A DNA stretch of 64,000 bases from Oscillospiraceae bacterium. GTDB lineage: Bacteria; Bacillota; Clostridia; Oscillospirales; CAG-272. The number at the start of each line of letters is the position of its first letter. Position 1 is the stretch's first letter. Below, piece after piece: positions 24,814 to 33,802 of this stretch. The stretch is taken from positions 1 through 64,000 of the forward strand of contig SVST01000011.1 in the NCBI GenBank assembly GCA_015064155.1, read 5' to 3'. Below the pieces are notes generated by a model. That model saw only the letters and a list, made by a program, of their open reading frames with translations, was not told the DNA's origin and ran no database searches. The position numbers were made by a program, and so were the translations under genes.

Positions 24814-25959
24814 TTAGTCTGCCACTCGCTCTCCAAGTATATTTCTGTACTTTTGGTAGAAGGACTCGAAATAGCCACCGTCCAGTGCCTCACGGATCTT
24901 GCGCGTGAGGTTGTTGTAAAAATACAAATTATGCGTCACGGCAAGGTGCATCCCAACCGCCTCCTTTGCCTTGAGCAGATGGCGCACGTAAGAACGGCTG
25001 TAATTGCGGCAAGCGGGGCAGTTACAGGTTTCGTCGAACGGACGGGGATCTTTGGCATACTTTTCGTTCATCAGATTCATTTTTCCGTGCCACGTAAAGA
25101 GATTTCCGTGCCGTGCGTTACGGCTGGGCATCACACAGTCGAAGAAGTCCACACCAAGATGTACTGCCTCCAAAATATTGCAGGGAGTTCCAACCCCCAT
25201 CAGGTATCGCGGCTTGTCGGTAGGCATCTGCGGCTCAACCGCGTCGATGATACGGTACATTTCCTCGGTCGGCTCTCCCACGGCAAGACCGCCGATGGCA
25301 TAGCCCTCGCAAGGAACCTCGCGGATCATCTGCATATGCGCAATGCGCAGATCCTCGTACGTACCGCCCTGATTGATGCCGAACAGCATTTGCTGACGGT
25401 TGATGGTGTCGGGAAGCGCATTCAAGCGATCCATCTCGGCACGGCAACGCAAGAGCCAACGGTAGGTGCGCTCCATGCTGTCCTTGCAATATTTGTGCGG
25501 CGCGGGATTTTCCACGCATTCGTCAAACGCCATCGCAATGGTAGACGCCAGGTGCGACTGAATCTGCATGCTTTCCTCGGGACCCATGAAAATCCGCTTT
25601 CCGTCGATGTGCGACGCAAACCGCACCCCCTCCTCGGTGATCTTACGAAGCTGGGACAGAGAAAACACCTGAAATCCGCCGCTGTCGGTGAGGATCGGAC
25701 GGTCCCAGTTCATAAACTTGTGCAGTCCTCCCATTTCGTAAATGAGTCCGTCACCCGGACGCAGATGCAAATGGTAGGTGTTGGAAAGCTCGACCTGGCA
25801 GTCGATCTCGCGCAGCTCCATCGTGTTGACACCGCCCTTGATCGCCGCGCACGTGCCGACGTTCATAAACACAGGGGTTTGAATGTCCCCGTGCACCGTG
25901 TGCAAAACACCTCTGCGCGCTCTTCCCTCTTGCTTCAATAGTTCAAATTGCTTTGCCAT
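24814..25959 (-). CDS. tgt: tRNA-guanine transglycosylase (queuosine biosynthesis)
   Basis: 381 aa, normal length. Exchanges guanine 34 of GUN-anticodon tRNAs for preQ1. Motifs: TPVFMNVGTCAAIKG, ELSNTYHLHLRPG, the Asp nucleophile region LTDSGGFQVFSL, FGINQGGTYEDLR, GVGTPCNILEAVHLGVDFFDCVMPSRNARHG, and the zinc site CNCPACRNYSRSYVRHLLKAKEAVG with a later His. The start MAKQFELL is preceded by AAAGGA. No other queuosine gene is nearby. A dispersed repeat separates it from mutL. Confidence 0.96.
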   Translation of the reverse strand: MAKQFELLKQEGRARRGVLHTVHGDIQTPVFMNVGTCAAIKGGVNTMELREIDCQVELSNTYHLHLRPGDGLIYEMGGLHKFMNWDRPILTDSGGFQVFSLSQLRKITEEGVRFASHIDGKRIFMGPEESMQIQSHLASTIAMAFDECVENPAPHKYCKDSMERTYRWLLRCRAEMDRLNALPDTINRQQMLFGINQGGTYEDLRIAHMQMIREVPCEGYAIGGLAVGEPTEEMYRIIDAVEPQMPTDKPRYLMGVGTPCNILEAVHLGVDFFDCVMPSRNARHGNLFTWHGKMNLMNEKYAKDPRPFDETCNCPACRNYSRSYVRHLLKAKEAVGMHLAVTHNLYFYNNLTRKIREALDGGYFESFYQKYRNILGERVAD

Positions 25960-26016
25960 GATACAAAGTCCTTTCTCGGCAGCAAGAATACAGCTTGCTC
26001 CTTTTTTTTGTTTTTG

Positions 26017-26130
26017 TGGGGAGAAACTTTTTGAAAAAAGTTTCTCCCCATACCCCTCTTCAAAAACTTTTACAGAATTTTTTCTTGTGTGAGAGTTTTT
26101 ATCTCTCGTGTCGAACGTTCTATACTGCCG
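26017..26130 (+). repeat. Dispersed intergenic repeat, copy 2
   Basis: TGGGGAGAAACTTTTT (26017-26032) pairs with AAAAAGTTTCTCCCCA (26035-26050). The sequence CCCCTCTTCAAAAACTTT and TATACTGCCG then follow in the same order as copy 1 at 15961. It lies between the mutL stop and the tgt start, and may also act as the mutL terminator. Confidence 0.75.
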
Positions 26131-26153
26131 GATTCGGGGTGAGAATCACGACC

Positions 26154-28241
26154 TCAAAATCCCGTTCTGTCAAACTGCTTATCCAGTGTATGGTGGGAAA
26201 GCTCCAATGCCACGGGTCTTCCGTGCGGACAGAACGTAATATCGGGAATTTCCATCAGCTTATCCACGATCCATTTGATATGTGCGTCGGCATAGGCTCT
26301 TCCCGCCTTGATTGCCGCCTTGCATGCGGCTTGATAGAGTGCCTTTTCAAAGAGGATGTCGCGTGTCAGCTTCACGCTGCCCGTTGCATTGAGAATCCTT
26401 GCCGCCATCGATTCCAGCATAGAGGGAACCGCCGCGGGATCAACGGTTTCGGGAATGGCATCGGCAGAAACGGTATTCCGCGCAAAGCGCAACGAAAAAC
26501 CGATCCTTTCCAGCTCGTCGGCATACTCCTTGAGGGCTTCCACCTCTCCACTCGTCATCATCACATCAACGGGAAGCATCAGCATCTGCGATACGACCTC
26601 CGCCTTTTGCAGTCCCGCTTTCAGCTCTTCAAACAAAATGCGCTCGTGCGCGGCATGCTTGTCGATGAGAAGCATCTTATCCTCGGTTTCCACGATCACG
26701 TAGGAATGGAACACCTCGCCCACGATGCGGTAGTACGGAACCGTCTTTATCGGCGTTTCCTCCGCATGGGATTCCTCTGCCCGAGATTCCTTTTTCGGCG
26801 GCTCTCTTCGATTCTCCTCTGCGACAGACGGCACGGGCGGAACCGGAGGTTCGGGCGGTACCGGCGGCTCGGGTGGAATCGGCGGCTCTGGTGGTACCGG
26901 CGGCTCGGGTGGAATCGGCGGCTCTGGTGATACCGGCGGCACGGGCGGTACGGTTTCGGTCACCGTGGGGAGATTTCCCCGTGTCCCCACCGTATACCGC
27001 GGTGCTTCCGTAGATACCTTGGGAGCCGCGCTCGGCTTATGCTGCGACGTATATAAATTTCGGTATTCCTCTGCGGTCATGCGCGTTTGCGGCTGCGGTT
27101 GACTCCGTCCGTCCAGGTCGTAGCAAAGCTGCCGCTTGTCAAGCGATTCCAGCCGTCCCTCGCGCACGGGGACGGTTGCATCCGATACGCGTCCGCCTCC
27201 AAAGCCCGTCTTTTTTCGTCCGCCCACGTCAAGCTGCATGGCGGGACGGGTCACGTTATTTTCCAGTGCCGTGCGAACCGTGTAATAGATCGCCTCAAAC
27301 ACAGGCTTTTCGTTGGAAAATTTCACCTCCAGCTTCGCGGGATGCACGTTGACGTCCACGCGAGAGGGATTGATGGTGATAAACAGCACGCAGGTTGGGA
27401 ACTTTTCGGGGGGCATATACGAGGTATATGCCTGCTCCAATGCCGCCATTGCGGTCTTGCTCTTGACGTAGCGTCCGTTGATAAAGAAATTCTGATGGTT
27501 GCGGTTTGCCTTGAAATTATCGCTTCTGCCGATAAAGCCGTGCACGCGGATGTTATCGGTTTCACTTTCCACCTCAATCAGGCGCGAGGCAAATTCCTTG
27601 CCGAACACCGCATGGACCGTGTTTTTCAGATTGCCGTCGCCTGCCGTTTCCAGGCGGACGTTGCCGTCCACGATCAATCGAAAGGCAATATTGGGATGCG
27701 ACAGCGCGACCTTTTCCACGTTTGCCGCAACCGCCATCGATTCGGTGACGTCCTTTTTCAAAAATTTCCGACGTGCCGGCACGTTTGCAAACAGATTTTC
27801 CACGATCACCGACGTACCGTTTGAGCATCCCTGCTCCCGCACGTCCACGACCTCTCCCGCATGCGCCTCCAGCACCGCACCGAACGCGGCATCCGCGGTT
27901 TTGGAAAGAATGCGGATATCGGACACCGACGCGATTGCCGCCAGTGCCTCTCCGCGGAAGCCCAACGTCAAAATTCCGTCCAGATCCTCTGCGCATTTGA
28001 TCTTACTGGTTGCATGGCGGTGCAGTGCCACGGGCAATTCATCGGGCTCCATACCGCAACCGTTATCGGTTACGCGCATCAGCGAAACCCCGCCGTTCTG
28101 AATTTCAACCGTGATGCGATCAGCACCCGCGTCGATGGAATTTTCCATCAGCTCCTTGATGACCGATGCGGGACGGTCAACCACCTCGCCCGCCGCGATC
28201 AGATTGGCTACCGCAAAGGGCAATATATTGATTTTCCCCAT
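26154..28241 (-). CDS. mutL: DNA mismatch repair protein MutL
   Basis: 695 aa. The N-terminal GHKL ATPase carries ENSIDAGA, TDNGCGM and GFRGEALAAI; a linker of about residues 340-510 follows, then the C-terminal endonuclease and dimerisation domain. The nicking motif DQHAx2Ex4E appears as DKHAAHERILFEE, with Gln changed to Lys, and ACKAAIKAGR and FCPHGRP supply the metal-site residues of MutLs that nick DNA. The linker contains a run of EPPIPPEPPVPP repeats (DNA near 26830-26945), probably disordered. The gene starts 31 nt after mutS and is likely in one operon with it. Confidence 0.95.
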   Translation of the reverse strand: MGKINILPFAVANLIAAGEVVDRPASVIKELMENSIDAGADRITVEIQNGGVSLMRVTDNGCGMEPDELPVALHRHATSKIKCAEDLDGILTLGFRGEALAAIASVSDIRILSKTADAAFGAVLEAHAGEVVDVREQGCSNGTSVIVENLFANVPARRKFLKKDVTESMAVAANVEKVALSHPNIAFRLIVDGNVRLETAGDGNLKNTVHAVFGKEFASRLIEVESETDNIRVHGFIGRSDNFKANRNHQNFFINGRYVKSKTAMAALEQAYTSYMPPEKFPTCVLFITINPSRVDVNVHPAKLEVKFSNEKPVFEAIYYTVRTALENNVTRPAMQLDVGGRKKTGFGGGRVSDATVPVREGRLESLDKRQLCYDLDGRSQPQPQTRMTAEEYRNLYTSQHKPSAAPKVSTEAPRYTVGTRGNLPTVTETVPPVPPVSPEPPIPPEPPVPPEPPIPPEPPVPPEPPVPPVPSVAEENRREPPKKESRAEESHAEETPIKTVPYYRIVGEVFHSYVIVETEDKMLLIDKHAAHERILFEELKAGLQKAEVVSQMLMLPVDVMMTSGEVEALKEYADELERIGFSLRFARNTVSADAIPETVDPAAVPSMLESMAARILNATGSVKLTRDILFEKALYQAACKAAIKAGRAYADAHIKWIVDKLMEIPDITFCPHGRPVALELSHHTLDKQFDRTGF

Positions 28242-28271
28242 GGCTCCTCCTTTCCCGCACCGCTGTGCGGC

Positions 28272-30881
28272 TTACTCCAAGCGTTTTTTCAAATCGAACA
28301 AAAAGGACATACATTCAAAGGGCGAGAGCGTATTCAGGTCTGCCGCCTTCAATTCGGCAATCACCTGCTCGTTGATGCAATCGTCCAAGGAGATCGTCGA
28401 ATCGTCGCGCTCGCTCTGTTTCTTTTTGGTTCCGATGCCGCCCTCCGTGCTGTCGGAAATGGCGCGCGAGGTGGCTTCAACCGATGCCAGTACCTCTCTT
28501 GCGCGCTTGATGACTTCATTGGGAAGTCCTGCAAGCTTTGCAACCTCGATGCCGTAGCTGTCGTCGGTCGAGCCGCGCACGATCTTGCGCAAAAAGGTAA
28601 TGCTGTCCCCGCGCTTCTTTGCGGCAATGTTATAGTTGACGATTCCCTCAAATTCCTCCTCCATGGAGGTCAATTCGTGGTAATGCGTTGCAAACAGCGT
28701 TTTCGCACCGATCTTGCGGCTCGCGGTATACTCCACGATGGCGCGCGCGATGCTCATGCCGTCAAAGGTTGAGGTTCCTCTGCCCACCTCGTCGTAAATA
28801 ATCAGGCTGCGTCGGGTCGCGTTTTTGAGAATATAGGAAACCTCATTCATTTCCAGCATAAAGGTCGATTGCCCGGAGGCAAGATCGTCCGACGCGCCCA
28901 CACGGGTGAAGACCTTGTCCACCACGCCCACGCGCGCCTCGCGTGCGGGGACGAACGAGCCGATCTGCGCCATCACCGTGATCAGGGCAACCTGCCGCAT
29001 ATAGGTGGACTTACCTGCCATGTTGGGTCCCGTGATCAGCATCAGCCGATTGTCGGTGACGTTCAGCATCGCGTCGTTCGGAACGAAATAACTGTCCTTG
29101 ACAAACTTCTCCACCACGGGGTGTCTTCCGTCCTTGATTTCGATCACGTCACTTTGATCGACCTCGGGGCAAACGTAATTGCCCTTGCTTGCCACGGTAG
29201 CGAGCGACAGATACGCGTCCAGCTGTGCCAGAAGCGCGGCGGTTTTCCGAATTCTTTCGCTCTGCTCCGCCACGAAATTGCGGATCTGTTGGAAGATCTC
29301 ATATTCCAAGGCGCAAATCTTGTCCGACGCACCGAGAATGGTGTTTTCCAGATCCTTGAGTTCCTCGGTAAAGTAGCGTTCGCAGTTGGAAAGCGTCTGC
29401 TTGCGGATGTAACGGTCGGGAACCATGCCGATCAACGACTTGGTCACCTCGATATAATAGCCGAACACCTTATTGTAGTGGATCTTCAGCGTCTTGATCC
29501 CCGTTTTTTCGCGTTCTGCCTCGGCAAGCTTTTCCAGCCATCCCTTGCCGTCCTTCATCACCGAGCGCAAATAATCGACGTCCTTGTCATACCCGTCTTC
29601 AATGATCTCTCCGTCACGGATTGAAACCGGAGGTTCCTCGCGAATCGCGGCTTTGACCGTATTGTAGACGTCCCCCAGGGGATCAAGCTCCACGCAGAGG
29701 CGGCGAAGCTCCTCACTCTTACAAGAGGACAAAAGTTCACGCACCTCGGGCAAAACCGCCGCCGTGTTGCAAACCGCACGCAGGTCCTTGCCGTTTGCGC
29801 TTCCGTAAACGATACGGGTAACCAAACGCTCAAGATCCAGAACGCCCGACAAGATCTCGGACAGCTGCTCGCGGAGCATATACGCATCAAACAATTCCCG
29901 CACGGCACCCTGACGTCGTGCAATTGCCGAAACGTTCAAAAGCGGATGCTCCACCCATTTGCGCAGCATTCTGGCACCCGCCGACGTGCGGGTTTTGTCC
30001 AGCACCCAAAGAAGCGAGCCCCGTTTATCCTTGTTTCGCATCGACTGCGTCAATTCCAGATTGCGGCGCGTATTGATGTCCATCTCAAGATACTGTCCGT
30101 CCGAATAAACGGTCAGCTCCTTGAGATAGGAAATTTCACTTTTTTTCGTATCGATGATATAGGAAAGCGCAGCCCCCACGGCAAGCACCAACGGCTTGTT
30201 GTCCAGCACGTCCTCGCGCACCGCTTCTCCGAACTGCTCAGAGAGCATTGCCCTTGCAACGACGTAATCGAAGCGCGGATTCTGCCCGTCGGTCAACAAA
30301 AAGCCCTCGTGCGACGTGATAAACGAACCGATCTCACCCATGTTCGCACATTTGAGATTGCATACGACCTCGCGCGGCGAATAGGTTTCCAGCTCGCTCT
30401 TCAGTCTTGCCTCCATGTTGCTGCCGTCCAAAACCGTAGCGTAAATTTCCGCCGTGGAAATATCGGCAAAGCAAACGCCAAACTCAAACTCTCCCATGTA
30501 CAGAGCACACAGATAGTTGTTTTTTTGCTCCGGCAAAAGACCCGATTCGATCACCGTTCCGGGAGTGACCACACGCACCACCTCACGCTTGACCAAGCCC
30601 TTTGCCTGCGCGGGGTCCTCGGTCTGCTCACAAATGGCAACCTTATAGCCCTTTTCGATCAATCGCCCGATATAGCTCTCCGACGAATGAAACGGCACGC
30701 CGCACATCGGCGCACGCTCGGCTTCTCCGCAATCTCTACCGGTCAGCGTCAGCTCCAATTCACGCGAGGCAAGGATGGCATCGTCAAAGAACATCTCGTA
30801 AAAATCGCCCAGGCGATAAAACAGAAGATGATCCCGATACTGATCCTTGATCTGAAAATATTGCTCCATCATGGGTGTCAT
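28272..30881 (-). CDS. mutS: DNA mismatch repair protein MutS
   Basis: 869 aa from ATG 30881 (MTPMMEQYFQIKDQYRD); the track's GTG start lies inside the GAGGAG binding site. Binds mismatched DNA and recruits MutL. Mismatch-recognition motif is in LLFYRLGDFYEMFFDDA (the FYE wedge), the Walker A is ITGPNMAGKSTYMRQ, and the Walker B and signature region is IYDEVGRGTSTFDGM. Length is typical of MutS1. It lies 53 nt after the YlbF-family gene. The order miaB-ylbF-mutS-mutL is conserved in many Clostridia. Confidence 0.96.
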   Translation of the reverse strand: MTPMMEQYFQIKDQYRDHLLFYRLGDFYEMFFDDAILASRELELTLTGRDCGEAERAPMCGVPFHSSESYIGRLIEKGYKVAICEQTEDPAQAKGLVKREVVRVVTPGTVIESGLLPEQKNNYLCALYMGEFEFGVCFADISTAEIYATVLDGSNMEARLKSELETYSPREVVCNLKCANMGEIGSFITSHEGFLLTDGQNPRFDYVVARAMLSEQFGEAVREDVLDNKPLVLAVGAALSYIIDTKKSEISYLKELTVYSDGQYLEMDINTRRNLELTQSMRNKDKRGSLLWVLDKTRTSAGARMLRKWVEHPLLNVSAIARRQGAVRELFDAYMLREQLSEILSGVLDLERLVTRIVYGSANGKDLRAVCNTAAVLPEVRELLSSCKSEELRRLCVELDPLGDVYNTVKAAIREEPPVSIRDGEIIEDGYDKDVDYLRSVMKDGKGWLEKLAEAEREKTGIKTLKIHYNKVFGYYIEVTKSLIGMVPDRYIRKQTLSNCERYFTEELKDLENTILGASDKICALEYEIFQQIRNFVAEQSERIRKTAALLAQLDAYLSLATVASKGNYVCPEVDQSDVIEIKDGRHPVVEKFVKDSYFVPNDAMLNVTDNRLMLITGPNMAGKSTYMRQVALITVMAQIGSFVPAREARVGVVDKVFTRVGASDDLASGQSTFMLEMNEVSYILKNATRRSLIIYDEVGRGTSTFDGMSIARAIVEYTASRKIGAKTLFATHYHELTSMEEEFEGIVNYNIAAKKRGDSITFLRKIVRGSTDDSYGIEVAKLAGLPNEVIKRAREVLASVEATSRAISDSTEGGIGTKKKQSERDDSTISLDDCINEQVIAELKAADLNTLSPFECMSFLFDLKKRLE

Positions 30882-30934
30882 GGCAAGCACTCCTCTTTCA
30901 TAGCAGATTCATCGATACGATTGGTTTTTGGGAA

Positions 30935-31321
30935 TCAGTGACAGCCTCCGCAGGTTGCACAGTTGTGCGTACAGCCCGAGGGCTCCTCTCCCGTAATTTG
31001 TGTCGTAATGGTGTTGTTCACCGCAGTCATCAAATCATTCACCGCCTGCTGCGCCTCGTTGAGCGCAACGAAAACGGGATGCTCCATAATCAGCTTGTAC
31101 AGCTCGTTGATACGCGCCTGCACCGATTCGACCAGCAGCATATCACGGTCAGCCTTGCCAACCTCGTTTTGCAGAGTTGTTTGCTGCACCTCGTATTCGC
31201 TCATCAGCCCCTGCAGCTCGGCATTGGTTTCGTAGGCATTCCGCGCAGTCTCCAACGCTTTGAGTCGGTCATCCTCCTTCAAAAGATTTCCCAGTTCTGC
31301 GGCAAGCTCAAAAATTCCCAT
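30935..31321 (-). CDS. YlbF/YmcA-family protein with C-terminal Cys cluster
   Basis: 128 aa from ATG 31321 (MGIFELAAELGNLLKEDDRLK), with GGAG upstream; the extra track residues overlap miaB. The body is helical and fits the YlbF/YmcA family, whose B. subtilis members (RicA, RicF, with RicT/YaaT) form the Y-complex affecting mRNA maturation. The C-terminus, GEEPSGCTHNCATCGGCH, has four Cys and a His that could bind an iron-sulfur cluster or zinc; the B. subtilis Y-complex is known to bind [4Fe-4S] clusters. The position between miaB and mutS is the usual one in Clostridia. Confidence 0.85.
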   Translation of the reverse strand: MGIFELAAELGNLLKEDDRLKALETARNAYETNAELQGLMSEYEVQQTTLQNEVGKADRDMLLVESVQARINELYKLIMEHPVFVALNEAQQAVNDLMTAVNNTITTQITGEEPSGCTHNCATCGGCH

Positions 31322-31355
31322 TGTAATCTCCTCATTTCTTTGTTTCTTCAAAAAT

Positions 31356-32789
31356 TCAGCATTTCTGCCCGTATAGGGCAAAGGCATCGGCACGGTCGAT
31401 CCGCACCGTTACGAAATCTCCCGTGTCCTCGGGCGATCCCTCAAAAAAGACGATCTTATTTCCCTCGCTCCGTCCCGAATACAACGCCTCGTTGGTTTTG
31501 CTGACACCGTCGCACAGCACACGAAGCGTCCTTCCAACCAGCGGTTGATTCTTTTCGGTGGCAATTTTATTCTGGACAGCAAGAAGCCGTTCAAAACGCG
31601 CGCCCTTGATGTCGGTGGGAATCTGCTCCATCTCGGCGGCGGGAGTTCCCTTTCTGGGCGAATAGATAAAGGAATACAGCATATCGAAGCCCACGCGCTC
31701 CAGCATGGACAGCGTACCCTCAAAATCCTCCTCCGATTCGCCGGGGAATCCAACAATAATATCCGAGGTCAACGTAACGTCGGGCATCTTCTCTCGCAGA
31801 TAGGACACAATGTCCAGATAGCGTGCCGTGTCGTAACGACGGTTCATCGCACGCAGGATGCGGTCGCTTCCCGACTGCATCGGCAAATGGAACTGATGCG
31901 CAATATGGCGCGAGGACGCCATAACGTCGATCAGCTTACGGTCGGCATCCTTGGGGTGGCTGGTCATAAAGCGAAGCAAAAAATCTCCCTCCAGTTGATC
32001 CAAGGCAGAAAGCAGATCGGCAAAGTCGTACGGATATCCGCTGTCCTTTCCGTAAGAGTTGACGTTCTGCCCCAAAAGGGTAATGTCGCGGTAGCCCGCG
32101 GCAACCAGGTCACGCACCTCGGCAACCACCGATTCCATCTCGCGGCTTCGCTCGCGCCCGCGCACGTACGGCACGATGCAGTACGAGCAGAAATTGTTGC
32201 ACCCGTACATGATCGACACCCACGCGCGATACGTGCTCTTGCGTGTGATGGGTAGCCCCTCGGCTACCAGATATGCCGATTCCTCGGGACAAAACAGCCG
32301 TTTTCCCTTTGCCGACTTTTCCGCAATCAATTGCGGCAATCGGTGCAGGGACGAGGTTCCAAAGGTGAAATCGACGTACGGATATCGACGCTTCAGCTCG
32401 TCCACGCGGTGCGCCTGCGTTACCATACAACCGCAAACACCGATCAGAAGTGACGGATTCTTTGCCTTGAGATGCTTATATTGCCCCACGATGGAAAGTG
32501 CCTTCAATTCGGCATGCTCGCGGATGGCACAGGTATTCACCAAAATCAGATCGGCAAGCCCCGGCTCCTCGCAAGACTCGTAGCCCATCGATTCTGCCAT
32601 ACCGAGGAGCTTTTCGCTGTCCGCCTCGTTCTGCTGACAGCCAAAGGTCAATACGAAGACCCTGCGCCTCTTTCCGTGCGCCTCAAGGTAGCGTTCATTT
32701 TCAAGCCGCAGCTGCAGAACGTAGGCTTTTTGCGCCTCCACCTCTTCCTGCGGCAAAATATTGTTCTGTTTCAATTCACGTTCGGTCAT
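31356..32789 (-). CDS. miaB: tRNA-2-methylthio-N6-dimethylallyladenosine synthase
   Basis: 477 aa. Radical-SAM methylthiotransferase acting on i6A37 of tRNA. The N-terminal UPF0004 domain has VLTFGCQQNEADSE, VNTCAIREHAE and GVCGCMVTQ, whose three Cys ligate the auxiliary cluster. The radical-SAM cluster motif is GCNNFCSYCIVPYVRGRERSR (CxxxCxxC). A C-terminal TRAM domain follows (QPLVGRTLRVLCDGVSKTNEALYSGRS). Length is normal with an N-terminal extension. It is followed by the YlbF-family gene at 34 nt. Confidence 0.96.
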   Translation of the reverse strand: MTERELKQNNILPQEEVEAQKAYVLQLRLENERYLEAHGKRRRVFVLTFGCQQNEADSEKLLGMAESMGYESCEEPGLADLILVNTCAIREHAELKALSIVGQYKHLKAKNPSLLIGVCGCMVTQAHRVDELKRRYPYVDFTFGTSSLHRLPQLIAEKSAKGKRLFCPEESAYLVAEGLPITRKSTYRAWVSIMYGCNNFCSYCIVPYVRGRERSREMESVVAEVRDLVAAGYRDITLLGQNVNSYGKDSGYPYDFADLLSALDQLEGDFLLRFMTSHPKDADRKLIDVMASSRHIAHQFHLPMQSGSDRILRAMNRRYDTARYLDIVSYLREKMPDVTLTSDIIVGFPGESEEDFEGTLSMLERVGFDMLYSFIYSPRKGTPAAEMEQIPTDIKGARFERLLAVQNKIATEKNQPLVGRTLRVLCDGVSKTNEALYSGRSEGNKIVFFEGSPEDTGDFVTVRIDRADAFALYGQKC

Positions 32790-32804
32790 GAAGCTCCTCT
32801 TTGC

Positions 32805-33791
32805 TCAACGCTGCGTTTTTTGTTTGCGGACGTCGGTTCCGTAGAACGGAATCAACAGATATTCTCCGATCAATCGGCTGGTGATACGGTCACTGTAGGT
32901 CTTGCGAAGCTCCGCCGAGGTCAGATTGGTGCTGATCAGGGTGGGCTTTTGCAGATTGAGGCGCGTATTCAGCACGTGGTACAGACAAGACAGCGTAAAC
33001 TGATTGACCACCTCGGTGCCGAGATCGTCGATGATCAGAAGATCGCATTCGGTATAGCGAACGGTATCGTCCCCGTTTCCGTCTGCCAAGCCGTTTCCGA
33101 AGCGGCGGCATTCAAAATCCGAAATCATCCCCACGGCACTGTTGTAGTATACGTCATAGCCGCGCGAAATCACGGCACGCGCAACCGCGGTGGAAAGATG
33201 CGTTTTTCCAAGCCCCGTGCCGCCGAGGAACAAAAGACTTCCCGATGTCGGCTTCCCCTCTTCCAAGGTGAAGTTCTCTGCATAGCGGCGCACCGTTTGA
33301 TAGTTGCGACACATGATCTCATATTCCTGCGGATTTGCACGGTAGTAATCCAAAGAAAAATTATCGAAGGACTGCTTGCGCATCAAGGCGGAAAGCCCCG
33401 ATGCCTCCATGCCCGCTTCGGTCAAGCGGCGGCGCATACATTCGCACATCCGAATGCCGACAAAGCCCGTATCCTCGCATTTGACACATTCATATTTCGG
33501 TTCGCTGTAATCGGCGGGGAATCCGTTTTTTCGCAGCAGCTCTCCGCGTGCGCGGCAGATGCGCTCGTTTTCCTCTCGCAAAGCCGAAACCTCACGCGCG
33601 GTGTCGCCGCCCTGCAGAGCCGCTTGCATGATCCGCAGACCAAACTGCGACAGCCGCCCGTCCATCTCTCGCAAAGAGGGGATGGCGGCATACAGCTCCT
33701 CACGTCTGGCATCCGCCTCGGCGCGCGCCGCAAAGGTTTTGGTTTCGTATTCGCTTCGAATCCGCTTGTAAATCTCTTTATTGTAACCCAT
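32805..33791 (-). CDS. DnaC/DnaI-type helicase loader ATPase
   Basis: 328 aa. AAA+ ATPase of the DnaC/DnaI/IstB family: Walker A LFLGGTGLGKTHLS, Walker B LLIIDDLGTE, sensor region PTLISTNLTSAELRKTYSDRITSRLI. An N-terminal helical part is followed by a Zn-binding motif CVKCEDTGFVGIRMCECMRRR, as in DnaI. DnaI loads the replicative helicase during initiation and restart. AAAGGAG precedes the ATG, 11 nt after the DnaD-like gene. The pair is the usual Firmicutes loader set, not an IS21 helper, as no transposase is adjacent. Confidence 0.92.
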   Translation of the reverse strand: MGYNKEIYKRIRSEYETKTFAARAEADARREELYAAIPSLREMDGRLSQFGLRIMQAALQGGDTAREVSALREENERICRARGELLRKNGFPADYSEPKYECVKCEDTGFVGIRMCECMRRRLTEAGMEASGLSALMRKQSFDNFSLDYYRANPQEYEIMCRNYQTVRRYAENFTLEEGKPTSGSLLFLGGTGLGKTHLSTAVARAVISRGYDVYYNSAVGMISDFECRRFGNGLADGNGDDTVRYTECDLLIIDDLGTEVVNQFTLSCLYHVLNTRLNLQKPTLISTNLTSAELRKTYSDRITSRLIGEYLLIPFYGTDVRKQKTQR

Positions 33792-33802
33792 ACCCGTCTC
33801 CT

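Noticed and set aside
23146-25941. Plus-strand 931-aa ORF
   Set aside because: It runs antisense across both the GH2 and tgt genes and the gap between them; its length comes from codon bias of the real genes.
32805-33791. IS21-type IstB helper
   Set aside because: No IstA transposase or terminal repeats; the neighbour is DnaD-like and the N-terminal zinc motif fits a DnaI loader.
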